From: Charina bottae
Lineage: Eukaryota; Chordata; Lepidosauria; Squamata; Charinaidae
Direction of reading: 5' to 3'
DNA length: 64,000 nucleotides
NCBI GenBank assembly: GCA_023362775.1
Contig: JALMGJ010000005.1
Coordinates: 66,718,463 to 66,782,462, forward strand
This document shows positions 9,061 to 20,464 of the stretch, in pieces (position 1 is the first letter of the stretch; every line of letters begins with the position of its first letter). Made by a program: the position numbers and the translations under genes. The notes below the pieces were generated by a model. The model ran no database searches and was not told the DNA's origin. It was given only the letters and a program-made list of their open reading frames with translations.

Positions 9061-11870
9061 TCTTGGTTTACGCATTACTCTAACTGCAGCTTCCTTCAAG
9101 TCACGATAAGTACCCCACAGCAACAGCAGTGGTTTCAGGGATGTCTTTTATTGTTGTAGGTTATAGTAACAGATTCTTGAAAGTTTATCTGAGTGTTTGT
9201 AATTGTCAGTCGACCTGAAAGTGACCATTTCCCCATTACTCTGTGCCTGAAAATCTCTGATATATTGTTTCTAACTTCTTGTCATGTTGCAACAGTGGCT
9301 GATGACCTTTGCCCCATAAATGGACATCTCAGCAAGCAGCAATAGTTACTAATTCCGTTACTAGGAAACCAGCCAAGTCTCTTTATTCAGCAATAGTGGA
9401 GGGTAAGTCAGAAGACATCATACTGGCTAATTTTAATAACTTGACCAAATTATTTCAATCATTGTTAACAGCCCCCCAGTCTGTTACAATTAGGCATGAT
9501 CCAAGAATACGTCATGCCTGGTTCAACCATGAATGTCGTGAGCTTGGAATTCTCTAAACTGCCATTTTTAATTATACAAAGAGAATCCTGGTTCTTGTAC
9601 AATTTCTGAGTTAATGACGTTGAAAAAACAGTATAAACAGTTAACCTGTCAAAAATAAAAAAGGAATGCTATGAGGGTATCCTGGCAATGCTTGATAGGG
9701 GCCGCTGGTGCGAAAAACCCTGCTATCTTTTGGAGGTTGGTAGCCCCTTCTTTTTCTAACAATATTTATAGCTCTTCACCACATATACCAGTCAGTATAT
9801 GGGAATAACATTTTGTTACCCTATATGGTCAAGTGGAGAATTCCCTGGCAGAGTTGGAGATGGATGTGACCTCCCTCTCCCATTGGCCCCTAGCCTCATG
9901 CTCAAGGATCAGAAATATAATTAAACAGTTCAAACCAGGGAAAGCCCCTGGTTCAGACTTTATTATGCATGAAGGAATAAATAATAATTTGGAATGGTGG
10001 ATCCCAGTGCTAGCCTCACTTTTCACTGCAATAGACAGTTCAGCCATGATACTAAAGGATTGGGGCTTGGCTATTATAATACCAATATATAAGAAGGGCA
10101 GGAGAGATGACCCAGCTACAGTAACTACCGCCCAATTAGTTTGTTAAGTCAGATCTGCAAAATGTATGCTAAACATCTCCTGGAGAAACTAAATGATTGG
10201 CTTGAATCTGAAGACATTCTGATGGATGAACAGGCTGGATTTAGAGTAGGACGATCAACGTTAGACCATTCTTTGGTGCTGCAACATTTAGTAGAAAAGT
10301 ATACCCATAAATCAGGACAATCCCTTTATGCAGCATTTATTGACTTTAGGTCAGCTTTTGACACAGTATCTAGAACCAAACTGTGGTATAAACTGAAAAA
10401 TTCCACAATTGACAAACTCCTACTCCTGCTACTCATTAAAATACACGAGAATACAAGATAGAAAGTCAGGTGCAGTAGCCAAGGACATGTCACAAAGGAA
10501 ATACCTGTAAGGAAGGGAGTCAGACAGGGATGTGTATTGGCTCCAGTTTTATTCAACTATTATACTGTATAAACTCATTGGTCCCTCATTTAAGTAACTC
10601 CACTTTTCATCCCCCTAAATTTTCTCAAAGACATGTCAATTTATTACTCTATGCCGATGATGTCATTAACTTCTATTGGCCTCAAAAAAGCCTTGAGATC
10701 ACTTATGCATTACTGTATGGAGGAGGAATTAATAATAAATTACACCAAAACTAAGATACTTACTTTCTCCAAACATCCAAAACAGAGAAACTGGAAGCAG
10801 CCCATTGAGCAGGTTAAGATATTTAGATATCTAGGGATAGTTTTTCAAGCTACAGGAAGCAGAAATGCCCACCTGGACAATGTAACTCGCAATGCACAGA
10901 GATCTGCATCAGCTATCCAAACGTATTATTTTACCAGAGGAGCACAGTTTATCCCTGCTGCAATTAAGTTGTTTGCAGCTAAAGCTCGAGCACAACTGCT
11001 ATACGGGGGTCAACTAGGACCATATAACAACATGACTTAGAAAGAATCCAAACAAAATTTCTAAGAAATATTTTCCAGGTCACCTGCTGTGTTCCAAATG
11101 CTGTACCTCGACGGGAACAGGGGTCAGTAAACTTGAATCTAACCTCTGGATAAATATCTTTACCTACTGGTTAAAATTACATCACAACCCCAGTGGACTG
11201 ACCCATCTAATATTGGCAGATAATTTTAAATCTTCCTGGGAAACAGGTATCCAAAAGAGACTGAGCCTCTGTGGTTTCTCCAGTGATGCCATCTTAGCCT
11301 TAGAGTCAGACCAAGCTAGATCACTACTAAGGCAAAGGATCTTAGATATAGAAGGCCAAACAGAAATTGCTGCTTTTTCTCGTAATATATTTGTCAATAA
11401 TCAAATCTTACTGTCCAAACCAGATCCATATCTATACTACATTACAGTTCCCAAATTTAGGAAAGCCCTATCACTAGCCCATTTGAATGCCCTCCCCACA
11501 GCTGTTTTGGAGGGGAAATATAAGAAAATCCCATATGAAACCCATTTTTGCCCCTGTGACACGGGTGCTATAGAGACCACGGCCCACGTTCTCTTGTATT
11601 GTCAGTTTTACAGAGACATTTGCCACGAGCTGATTACCCCTCTTTTGTTTAAATTCCTGGGGCACTCTGATAATTTTTACTTACGTTATCTGTTAAACAA
11701 CGAAGATAAATGTATTTCTTTGAAAGTAGCAAAATTCTGCTACAGTATGTGTAAGCTTCACCTACAAATGGTTCTTAACAGTTATTGATACTAGGGGATA
11801 CCTTTGCTTGTTTTATAGAATGTATTTTATTGGTCAATGAGCGAAATAAAGTTTCTGTCTATCTAACATG
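9061..11870 (+). mobile_element. Decayed APE-type LINE, jockey-superfamily-like (possibly Vingi)
   Basis: This is a plus-strand LINE with remnants of endonuclease (a RPESDHFPITL-like motif near 9210-9245) and reverse transcriptase, followed by a 3' UTR ending around GGTCAATGAGCGAAATAAAG at 11832-11851. A related 3' end (GGTCATTGACCAAATAAAT) is present at 20123-20142. The 5' boundary is uncertain. The Vingi assignment is a guess from domain order, one C-terminal Cys/His motif and lack of RNase H; CR1/L2-group membership is also possible. Confidence 0.7.
9185..11788 (+). pseudogene. LINE ORF remnant: endonuclease end, RT, C-terminal Cys/His motif
   Basis: The coding sequence is split into at least five open pieces (9309-9557, 9833-10147, 10141-10461, 10633-11040, 11213-11788) by stops and frameshifts. 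In order they hold a WFNHECREL-like linker, KPGKAPGSD and IIPIYKKG (RT block 0-2), DEQAGFRVGRST, FIDFRSAFDTV (first catalytic Asp), LYADDVINFY (catalytic YADD, near 10650) and a C-terminal CPCDTG...ETTAHVLLYC motif in the last 191-codon piece. The catalytic residues survive but the frame does not, so the element cannot make a functional protein. The order and spacing are those of a single-ORF APE LINE lacking RNase H. Confidence 0.85.
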
Positions 11871-12950
11871 GGACAAGCTGGGGTGAATAAGGCAAAAAAA
11901 TTGTTGTAGGCAATTTTCTTCTTTAAGAAAGTTCAGAATTTAAAACAGCTTATCCCTCGGATATGATGACCTCAGAAGTATTTACTCTGGCTGCAAATTT
12001 TATCCCGTTCTGGGATTCCAGTGTTACTAGGTGGAAGAAGAAACAGTCTGGGGAGAATTGAAACTTGCCTAATATTGGCTGTGCTGACTGTTGAATTCTG
12101 GGAATCCACAGTCCCAATATAACTAGAGGACACCAAGCTGGGGACATCTAGAATGTCATGATTGACTGATTATATGTCCAAATGTTCTACTGCCATTGAT
12201 TTTTTTTTCATATTCAGATAGAGTAAATGAGAAAAAGCAAACAAGACAACATAAGTGGTAATAAAACTGATAGATTAAGAGAAAACAACTGAGTGGAGGA
12301 GAAACTTAACTAAAAGCTTCTTACTCTAGAAGATGGAGTTCTGCCAACTTAGTGAATCAGCTCTAAGGACAATATGGCAATCTTTTATCTCATACCATAG
12401 AGAAAAAGTAATAAAGAGGAAATTGTCAGGTGAACCAAGTGGAGACAAATCATATTCTTTTCTATAACAAATCTCAGAAAGTTAATTGAAGTGACCTAGA
12501 AAATAGATGGCATAGTTCTGTAATTTCACAACTTTGCAAATGAGCTTCCTGTAAAAGAGCAAATGGAAACAATCTTTTCCAGATGGGCAAAGGTACAACT
12601 TCACAAATGTAAAGCCAACAGGTATAATGTGCTGCCAAGCCTGAAAAAGAGCTAAGGTGCTGAAACAGCTAGAATGGCTCTCTCATTTAAAATCACTAAC
12701 TATATAGTTGTACTTTCTCTCTTAGAAAACCTGTCCTGATATTGTTCTTGTGATGGTAAAAAGATTTCTCAAACTATTTCTCAAGAAACTGTTGTTTACA
12801 TTTTCCAGATATTACTAGTATAATCAAATGAAGTGAACTTCTCATGAACTTCTTCTTCACAAATTCATCATTTGTGACAGCACATCCTCAGGTCATTTAT
12901 ATTTCAATTGTTATCTAGGAGATAATTGTTATCTAGGAGATACTGTAAAT
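11871..12950. other. Unassigned DNA with a short tandem duplication
   Basis: No gene was recognised. Around 12906-12943 an 18-bp unit (AATTGTTATCTAGGAGAT) occurs twice in tandem, immediately before the next LINE. Confidence 0.4.
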
Positions 12951-12954
12951 CGTA

Positions 12955-14275
12955 CTGCTCTCTGGACCATCCTTCTGAAAATCGGATGCCCTGATAAATT
13001 TGTGAACATCTTGCGGCTACTCCATGACGACATGATGGCAACAATCCTGAATAACAATGGCTCTCAAAGCAATCCATTTAAAGTGGAATCCGGCGTTAAA
13101 CAGGGATGTGTTATTGCTCCAACCTTATTCGCTATCTTCATCGCTATGATTATACACCTTGTTGAAGAGAAACTTCCTACTGGTGTAGAAATTATATATC
13201 GAACAGATGGAAAGCTTTTTAATCTTAGTAGGCTGAAAGCAAAAAATAAGGTAATTGCAACTTCTGTTATAGAACTTCAATATACGTAGTCTGTGCACAC
13301 TCCGAGGAAGATCTTCAAACTATCCTAAACATCTTTGCAGAAGCATATGAAAAGCTCGGCCTCTCGATTAACATTAAAAAAACCAAAGTGCTTTACCAGC
13401 AAGTTCGAACCAATCCCTCTGCAGCGCCATCAATCCAGCTTAAAGGTGTGTCACTAGAAAATGTCGACCACTTTTCTTATCTCGGCAGCCATCTATTTAC
13501 AAAAGCCGACATCGACGCTGAAATTCAGCATCGCCTGAGCTCTGCGAGTGTAGCTTTCTCCCGAATGAAGCGTAGAGTGTTTGAGGATCGGGACATTCGC
13601 AGGGAGACCAAAATGCTTGTTTACAAAGCCATTGTACTACCAACCCTTCTGTACGCCTGTGAAACATGGACCCTCTACAAACGCCACCTCCAACTTCTTG
13701 AAAGATTCCATCAACGCTGCCTCCGAAAAATTCTGCAAATTACTTGGGAAGATAGGCGGACTAATGTTAGCGTATTAGAAGAAGCGAAAACCACCAGCAT
13801 TGAAACAATGATCATTCAACATCAACTTCGCTGGACCAGTCATGTTGTTCGAATGCCTGACCATCGTCTTCCAAAGCAGTTACTTTACTCCCAACTTAAG
13901 AATGGAAAACGGAATATTGGTGGACAGCAAAAGAGATTCAAAGATACTCTCAAAGCTAATTTAAAAAAATGTAATATCAACATTGAGAACTGGGAAGCCC
14001 TAACTCATGAGCGTTTCAATTGGAGGTCATTCTTTATTAATGGCGCTATGGACTTTGAAGAAGCACGAGTACAGGGTGTAAAGGAGACAAGAGCTAAAAG
14101 GAAGGCACGTCAGGCAAATCCTCATCATGACCGTCTCCCACCCGGAAACATATGCCCTCATTGTGGGAGGTTGTGCGGATCCAGAATTGGCCTTTATAGC
14201 CACTTACGGATCCACCGTTAAAATTTTACCTTTGGAAGACAATCCTACTCGGCTACGAGTGATCGCCTGTTATGT
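12955..14275 (+). mobile_element. 5'-truncated LINE with C-terminal C2H2 zinc finger
   Basis: The element keeps the RT palm, thumb and C-terminal region and a short 3' UTR of about 45 bp ending at TGATCGCC (about 14268), with no poly-A tail. A nearly identical copy of the last ~140 bp lies at 50212-50352, which fixes the 3' end. It is followed by a GTAT-rich stretch (14292-14323). The clade is unclear; the RT is closest in style to RTE-like elements. Confidence 0.75.
12985..14221 (+). pseudogene. RT remnant with zinc-finger C terminus
   Basis: The first open piece (13002-13289) contains SGVKQGCVIAPTLFA, an RT block-4 motif. The second (13388-14221) contains YLGSHLF, LLYACETWTLY, HQRCLRKIL, and ends with a classical C2H2 finger: CPHC, 12 residues, then H-LRI-H, just before the stop. 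Between them the catalytic YADD box is destroyed: after LQYT comes a stop, and the downstream frame resumes with CAHSEEDLQ, so a small deletion has removed the two aspartates (near 13282-13295). The second piece has 277 sense codons, so decay is modest. Family identity is not certain. Confidence 0.8.
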
Positions 14276-14349
14276 TATGGCACATGTGCTGAATGTATGT
14301 ACTGTATGTATGTATGTATGTATTGCAATGTAACAATGAGCCTGTAAGG

Positions 14350-14456
14350 TAAGGTAAGCTCAGAGAGAATGACTGGCTCAAAGTCATCCATGAGCTCTAT
14401 GGTCAATTGGGGACTTCAACCTGAGCCTCTTCAAACACAGTCCAATATGCCTGTTG
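14350..14456 (-). mobile_element. Partial tRNA-derived SINE (MIR/CORE-like style)
   Basis: This fragment in minus orientation resembles the segment CAAAGTCATCCATGAGCT...GGGGACTTCAACCTGAG, a degenerate form of the block found in the SINE at 50365-50575. Both ends are lost and it is old. Confidence 0.4.
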
Positions 14457-14574
14457 CAGATCTTCGTGAATTTGCACAATTTCTGTCTAAGACATACTGT
14501 AGCACATCAAACAGTGCTTATGATTTTTTTCTCTCTTTTTTATTACCCCAAGTATTTTTATAAGCTTGTCTTGT

Positions 14575-15580
14575 CTTGTCTTTAACCATTCAGTCGTGTC
14601 CGACTCTTGGTGATTTTATGGACGAGAGCTCTCCATGCTGCCCTATCAAGCATGGCTTCTTTCAATTGCTGGATGTTCATCTTGGTATCTGTTTTGATGG
14701 TGTCGAGCCAGCATATTCTTGGCCTGCCCCTTCTTCTTGTTCCGGTAACAATTCCTAGCATCATCAACTTCTCTAGTGAGTTTGCACGCATGACATGGCC
14801 AAAGTAAGTCAGCCGTAGTCTTACAATTTTGGCGTCTAGTGATGTATCTGGTTTTATACAGTCCAGCACTTCTCTGTTGGTTTCTCTGGCTGTCCATGGT
14901 AAACGTAACAATTTATGCCAGCACCCCAATTCAAATGCATCAATTCTTCTTCGGTCATGCATTCTTATTGTCCAACACTCACACCCATACATCATTATAG
15001 GAAAGACTAGTCTGCCTTTTGTATTTAGGGTGATATCTTTGCTCCTCCATATCTTATTCATGCTGACCATTGCAGTGCGGCCTAAAGTTATCCTGCGTTT
15101 GATTTCAGGTGTGGATTTGCCATCGTGAACAATTTTTGATGATGAAATCCTGGACTGATTCAATATCCTCATTGTTAATTTTAAACATCACTTGTCCATC
15201 TGCTGCTGTTGTCGTTATCTTTGTTTTCCTGATGTTAAGGTTCAGTCCAATTTTTTCACTCTCTTCCTTGATTTTCAAAATCATTTTTTCCAGATCTTCC
15301 TTATTTTCAGCCAATAATGTTGTATCATCTGCGTACCTCAAATTATTTATGGTTCTTCCACCAATCTTCACTCCAATATCAAGCAACTCTAGGTCTAATT
15401 TATGCATGATCACTTCAGCATAGAGGTTGAAAAGGAATGGAGATAAAGTGCATCCCTGTCTAACACCCTTGCTGATCCTGAACCAATCTGTGTCACTGTA
15501 GAGTGTTCTCACTGTTGCTTCCTGGTCAGTGTACAGTGATCTGACAAGTCTTTTCACAAGCATTTGGTTTAATTTCTAAG
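14575..15580 (-). mobile_element. 5'-truncated RTE LINE, a lineage distinct from BovB
   Basis: On the minus strand the fragment holds the RT core to the 3' end. The 3' end runs through AGAGTCGGACACGACTGAA and then an (AAGAC)n tail (14560-14580), close to but not the same as the BovB end. It is truncated near 15580. Protein motifs match BovB in order but differ at many positions, so this is a separate RTE family. Confidence 0.8.
14582..15563 (-). pseudogene. RTE reverse transcriptase remnant
   Basis: Two open pieces remain. The upstream one (15563-15105, 152 codons) has GVRQGCTLSPFLFNLYAE and LRYADDTTLLAE, so the catalytic YADD box is intact. The downstream one (15172-14582, 196 codons) has MMYGCECWTIR, WCWHKLLRLPWTARETN-like (here GCWHKLLRLPWT) and GTRRRGRPRICWLD, then ends SRTRLNG and a stop. 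A frameshift near 15105-15172 separates them. The terminal residues correspond to BovB SRKRLNE, at the same distance from the 3' end. Confidence 0.83.
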
Positions 15581-15800
15581 CTAAGAAGAACTGTGGCATG
15601 ACCTTTCTTGCATGGATACAGAGTATATGGATTGTCCCTTCTGCACAAATACTTACATGGATACAGAGTATTTATAAATAACAAATGACCAAGCTAAGAG
15701 TAAAGGACTTGGCTTTGTGCCGAAGCCCAGAGCCCTGGGTGTGGGTTAGAGCCTGTCTCCTGGTTGTGTGGGTGATAGATTTGGTTAAGCCCAGCTGCTA
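15581..15800. other. Unassigned DNA leading into a LINE 3' region
   Basis: No gene was seen. Roughly 15660-15860 is probably the upstream part of the L2/CR1-like 3' end that is interrupted at 15873 by the SINE insertion. Confidence 0.4.
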
Positions 15801-15931
15801 CATGTTTCTATTTTTATTTGTTTTTGTATTGTGTGTTTTGTGTTTTTATTTGTTTTATTGTAAGCCTCCTAGAATAAAACAAATAAAAACACAAAATACA
15901 CAATTTAAAAACAAGTGAAAATAGAAACATA
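15801..15931. repeat. Near-palindrome (58-bp arms, 15-nt loop) at a SINE 5' junction
   Basis: The left arm 15801-15858 and right arm 15874-15931 are inverted copies of each other with about 52 of 58 positions matching by eye. The loop (15859-15873) contains TAAGCCTCCTAGA, which is also the TSD of the adjacent SINE. The inner 31 bp of the arms differ at a single position. Confidence 0.88.
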
Positions 15932-15959
15932 AAAATAAAAAATAGAAAAAATAAAATAA

Positions 15960-15992
<33 letters not shown>

Positions 15993-16146
15993 AGAAAACA
16001 GCGTTCCGCGCGTGTCATGCGGCCACATGACCGTGGAAGCGTCTTCGGACAACGCTGGCTCTTCGGCTAAGAAACGGAGATGAGCACCGGCCCCTAGAGT
16101 CAGACACGACTGCACAAATGTGCAGGGGGAACCTTTACCTTTACCT
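15874..16146 (+). mobile_element. 5'-truncated Sauria-type SINE insertion with TSD
   Basis: The insertion lies between two copies of TAAGCCTCCTAGA (15861-15873 and 16147-16159). From about 15999 it is a Sauria-type SINE lacking its tRNA head: GCGTTCCGCGCG, GCGTCTTCGGACAACGCTGG, AGAGTCAGACACGACTGCAC and the ACCTTT tail. Before that come the inverted copy of the upstream flank and an A-rich (AAAAT)n filler (15932-15998). The target is the 3' end of an L2/CR1-like element that resumes at 16160. Confidence 0.85.
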
Positions 16147-16212
16147 TAAGCCTCCTAGAGTCACGTAAAAGTGAGGTGGGCGGCTATATAAATCAAATGA
16201 ATGAATAAATAA
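16147..16212 (+). mobile_element. L2/CR1-like 3' tail, continuation after SINE
   Basis: The sequence resumes with AAGCCTCCTAGAGTCACG, then GGTGGGCGGCTATATAAAT and a (GAAT/AAAT)n tail. It is the same 3'-end family as at 3785-3890 and was split by the SINE. Confidence 0.65.
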
Positions 16213-17082
16213 TGAACTTTTATCACAAAAATGTAATGAAGGGAATGAGACATGGCTGTTCCCTTGCTCTCTCTTTATTTCTATTGGAATTAGAACCATT
16301 GGCAACAAGAAATAGTACTTCAATAATTAAATTATCCAACCAGGAGCATAAATTAAAATTATATGGAGATGATGTTGTACTTATAGTTACCCATTCAAAG
16401 GATTATTTAGAACTGATAATGGAATATATACAGCAGTACAGTTTATTATCTAGATATCTAAATAATAAGAACAGATCTCAAATATTGATATGGAACTTAT
16501 CTGCAGATGGAAAGCAGTAAATAGAGCAAATAATGGGATTCAACATTACTATCAAAAAATTACGTATTGGGGAATTTCTTTAACAAAGTACTGTATAATA
16601 AAATATAATTCAAGAACAATTATTCCCAGACTTGAAAAGTATAATGGTAGATATCTTAAAATGGAAAATGTTGAAACTGTTCTGGTAGGAAGATTCACAG
16701 CAGTAAAAATGGACATTTTACCAAGCCTTAATTTTTTTGTTTGTTTGTTTGTTTTAAATTATCCCAATAAGAATTGAAGACAAAATATTAAGTGATTGGC
16801 ATAAATAATCAACAAATTTTATATGGTATTATAAAAGAACTTAGGTAAGTTCCTACAAAAGTGAAAGATCAAGATGTACTAGCAATGCTACATTTTAAAT
16901 TGTACTATCATGCTTGTTTAATATGGAAAATGGATTGGATTACAGCACCAAATGGTTGGATTGCTTCTATGAAAGGAACAGGACTTCCAGATGGTCTACA
17001 TAAATATCATAGATTTTTTTTTTCCTATGGTATACAGAAAAAGAATAGTCTAAATTTATCATCTCTTGCTTTGTATATGAAA

Positions 17083-17134
<52 letters not shown>

Positions 17135-17795
17135 ATCTATATATCATCTTATGAAGGAGAGCATACAAAGAAATTTGACCAATGGGGGAATAATAATCTA
17201 TAAAGATTGCAAGGGTTAATTAATAATAAAACAAAGTTGAAGTCCTTTGAGATGCCATCTTCAGAATAGCCAGAACCACCTCTCTGGTTTCTGTATCAAC
17301 AAAAAAGCAGTATAGTCCTAAAGGAATTACAAAGACAAGGTGGAACATCTAGAGATTTGTGCAAATTTGAAAAACCTATCACACAAAATTCAGATTGTTT
17401 ACTGGGACTTATTTATAAGTTGCTGGTGAAGTATGATTCAGGAAGTACTATATGATCAAATGGATGCAGAATCTGAACAGAACAATTGAAATGCAACAAT
17501 GGGATTATTAATGGAAGAAAAATATCAAATTTAGAGAAAATTGGTATAGGGCTAGGGTATTTGCAAATAACTGGAAAAATAAAAAGTGATTTCAAAAAAG
17601 GAGGGACCTTGAGAAAGATAACAGGATTTGAAATTCTTAGACAAAATCAAGATCATCTATGCAAAATTTGTGAGAAGTAATCACAATGAATCAGAATTAT
17701 GTAAAAATGAGGAAGTGGTCCAGCAAGTACCTAGGAACCAAGCCACATACAGTAGGTTTTATAGGTTAAAACCAGCACTTTCAATTGCTATTTGG
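16213..17795 (+). pseudogene. Decayed L1 ORF2 fragment (RT to C-terminal region)
   Basis: Plus-strand remnants in several frames match the L1 ORF2 order. GMRHGCSLALSLFLL with LEPLA at about 16240-16310 corresponds to the L1 GxRQGCPLSPLLF...LEPLA block. LYGDDVVLIV (about 16360) is the degenerate (F)ADD catalytic box with its two Asp kept. Then come a YWGISLTK-like block, a VGRFTAVKMDILPSL block (the L1 GRINIVKMxILPK motif, about 16680-16725), and FKLYYHACLIWKM (about 16890). Many stops and frameshifts make it nonfunctional. An (ATCT)n array (17083-17134) interrupts it. Both ends are truncated or lost. Confidence 0.75.
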
Positions 17796-17799
17796 AACC

Positions 17800-17874
<75 letters not shown>

Positions 17875-17992
17875 TTTCATATACAAAGCAGGAGATGATA
17901 AATTTAGACTATTCTTTTTCTGTATACCATAGGAAAAAAATTATCTATGATATTTATGTAGACCATCTGGAAGTCCTGTTCCTTTCATAGAA
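16965..17992. repeat. Inverted duplication: arms 16965-17134 and 17801-17992
   Basis: A 118-bp stretch of L1 coding sequence plus its adjoining (TATC)n array is repeated in inverted orientation about 0.7 kb downstream, with the (TAGA)n array at 17801-17873 and the L1 copy at 17875-17992. Only three differences are visible in the 118 bp (a TT/AA pair in an A/T run and one T/C). The spacer is ordinary decayed L1. The second arm directly abuts the LINE tail at 17993. Confidence 0.92.
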
Positions 17993-18039
17993 CTGCCCAG
18001 GGTCCCTCCTTGTGGGGGAGATGGGCGGGATACAAATGT

Positions 18040-18112
<73 letters not shown>
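17993..18112 (+). mobile_element. L2/CR1-like 3' tail with (ATAG)n
   Basis: The block CTGCCCAGGGTCCCTCC...GAGATGGGCGGGATACAAAT is followed by about 18 ATAG units (18041-18111). It is a 5'-truncated copy of the same tail family as at 3785. Confidence 0.65.
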
Positions 18113-19870
18113 ATGGGAAATCTATTGGTAATAAATGCAGTGGCTGTAAAGCAGGTGTTATGTGCCTATAGTGTCTTTGATTTACCAATATATAGGCCAC
18201 TACTTTTTGTACCAGAGACAGTTATTCAGCGTCTTCAAAGGCAGCCCCATGCACAAAATATTGCAGTAATCAAAGAAGATAAGTGCAGGACTCACAATGG
18301 CTAGGGTGTCCTGCTCCACAGAGAACCACAACTGGCCTACCAGCCAAAGTCCCTGGCCATAACCTCAACCTAGTGGCAGCTGTGAATCCAGGAAGGCCCT
18401 CAAGTTGATATTTTAGGGGAAATGCTACCCCTTCAAGACTTATCACCAGAGCCAACAGAGGTCCCTTTGCACAAATACTAACTCCATATTGCACTAGCCT
18501 CATTTTTTGCTAATTATGCAATAATATCAATAGAATGAATCGATAGAATGCCATGATTTGCAACAGTGCAGTGGGTCAAGAGGTTTTGTACTTTATTCAT
18601 GCTAATACTTTTTTTAGGTTTTCATAAAGAATAAAGAATAAAAACATTGAGGGAGGCAAGTAAACAAAAGCTACTCTTTCCTCACTTATTCCTTTCTGAG
18701 TTCAGGAGTCTTCTATATTTGATGGTTCATCTGCCAGCAGATCTTTATTGGGGGACTTCAATTGCACTACCCAGACATAAGTTTGCTAACCACATTAACT
18801 GTACCACGCTTCAAAAGAACGGTTCACTAAACAAGACTTCCATGATATTTCAACAGAGTTCCCATAGTTCTGGAATCTGCATTTTTTTTAAGGAGAGGAA
18901 GAAACACAATCAAAATGCCATTTGGATTTGTAGACCTACTTAAGACTTGCAAAAAATCTCAACAACCTTTCCTTTTGGGCATCACTTAAAGAGTGGTCAC
19001 AAAGAGGCACCAGATGTCTATAGAGGAGGAACATATGTCCATATGTTATCCAAACAATTAAGAATGCTATTTACTTTCTGTGCTGCACTGTAAGAATACT
19101 GCAGCAGAGAAGGAGCACCAGATATCTTCCAATCCTCTGCTCTTCCAATTGCAGAAGAGAAGGGACATGTTCCCACACTACTAATACAATGGACTGATGC
19201 TATTTGTTTTCACATTGCTAAATAACCAACCTGTTCAGCTGTGTAATGGCATGATTTAGTCCAGATTAGTTAGGAGTATATGATGAATGGCCCTAAAGTA
19301 GGATCTTTAAAAAGAAAAGAATTGGGAGGGAGTGGTTCTAATGAGGCAATGTCCAATCCTTAATATTCTTACATAGGTATATTTTCTTCTTAATAATTTG
19401 TCTCATACCAATGAAAACTCATCCCAAAAAGTGATTTGTTAGAGTAAATGGGTGACAGGAAACTCACATTGTTCAGTTTGAATACCATCTCAGAAAATGG
19501 GATTTCATAAGATCAGACAGAAAATAATATTGTGTGGAAGTACATTTTTTAAAAACCAGAATCTTTCATTAATATGTCAAGGTAAAGCCTTTTTAGCACA
19601 AATACTGTATATCTAAGAATGCATTTGTAAAACTATTCACTTTGCCATAGGTGTTTTATTAATGAAATGATAAAGTGCTTTAGAATGAAGGAAAAATGAC
19701 TTTAAGAACAACCCCCACCCACAGAAAAAAAAAAAAGAACAGTCAGAATCACTGAACTAAAGGAGCATTTTAATCCAATAATCAATTTTTTTTAATTTTA
19801 CTATATATGTAAGATTTTTTAATAGTAATTCCAGCATAAAAAACACCCAGGCTGGGCAGATTTATTAAGT
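18113..19870. other. Unassigned DNA
   Basis: No gene was recognised. About 18190-18500 has a slightly higher GC content and may be an old repeat, but I cannot name it. Confidence 0.4.
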
Positions 19871-19879
19871 TGTTAGAAA

Positions 19880-20165
19880 CTTTTGACAACTCAAATCTAG
19901 GTTTATTGTATAAAAATGCCCCAGAGCCCCTTCTCTCTTTCTCTCTCTCATTTACATATACATGCTAACCGGGATACCCAGATTTAAGCCAGCTCCATTG
20001 CAGTTGGGGGAGGGGGTTCCACCATAACTGAATGTGAATGCTATATTATTATGTGATCTATTTTATTAGTTGGTAGTATATTATCTCTTTGTTTCACTCT
20101 GGTTTTGTCCTTTTAAATTTTGCTGGTCATTGACCAAATAAATATTATTGATTGATATTGATTGC
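19880..20165 (+). mobile_element. 3' end of a LINE related to the 9.1-11.9 kb element
   Basis: GGTCATTGACCAAATAAAT followed by an (ATTG)n-type tail at 20123-20165 resembles the 3' terminus at 11832-11855. The upstream limit is a guess, and no coding motif is left. Confidence 0.45.
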
Positions 20166-20464
20166 CCAGTCTGGGGTGGAGATGTACAATACGGTTCATT
20201 CATATATCCTGGGTAAAATCAGAGTCTCCTTTCTTGGAACTTAAATCCATTATTCTGTGTCCTGCACTCTGGAATGATGAAGAACAGACCTTGACTTTCT
20301 TCTGTGTGACATCTTTTCAGATATTTTAAGAATGTTATCATATTTTATATTCTAGACAGATGCTTTCCTTGGAACACATTGCTAAAAATGGAAGGAGTAG
20401 CAATAATAATGCAAAGTGCAATAAATTACAAAAAGAAACCTGAAAAAGAAGTAAATATTTAGGT

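Noticed and set aside
14560..15580. Third BovB copy
   Set aside because: Motif order matches, but many residue differences and a different tail make it a separate RTE lineage.
17801..18112. Regularly spaced repeats resembling a repeat array (CRISPR-like)
   Set aside because: They are tetranucleotide ATAG microsatellites with no spacers, in a eukaryotic context.
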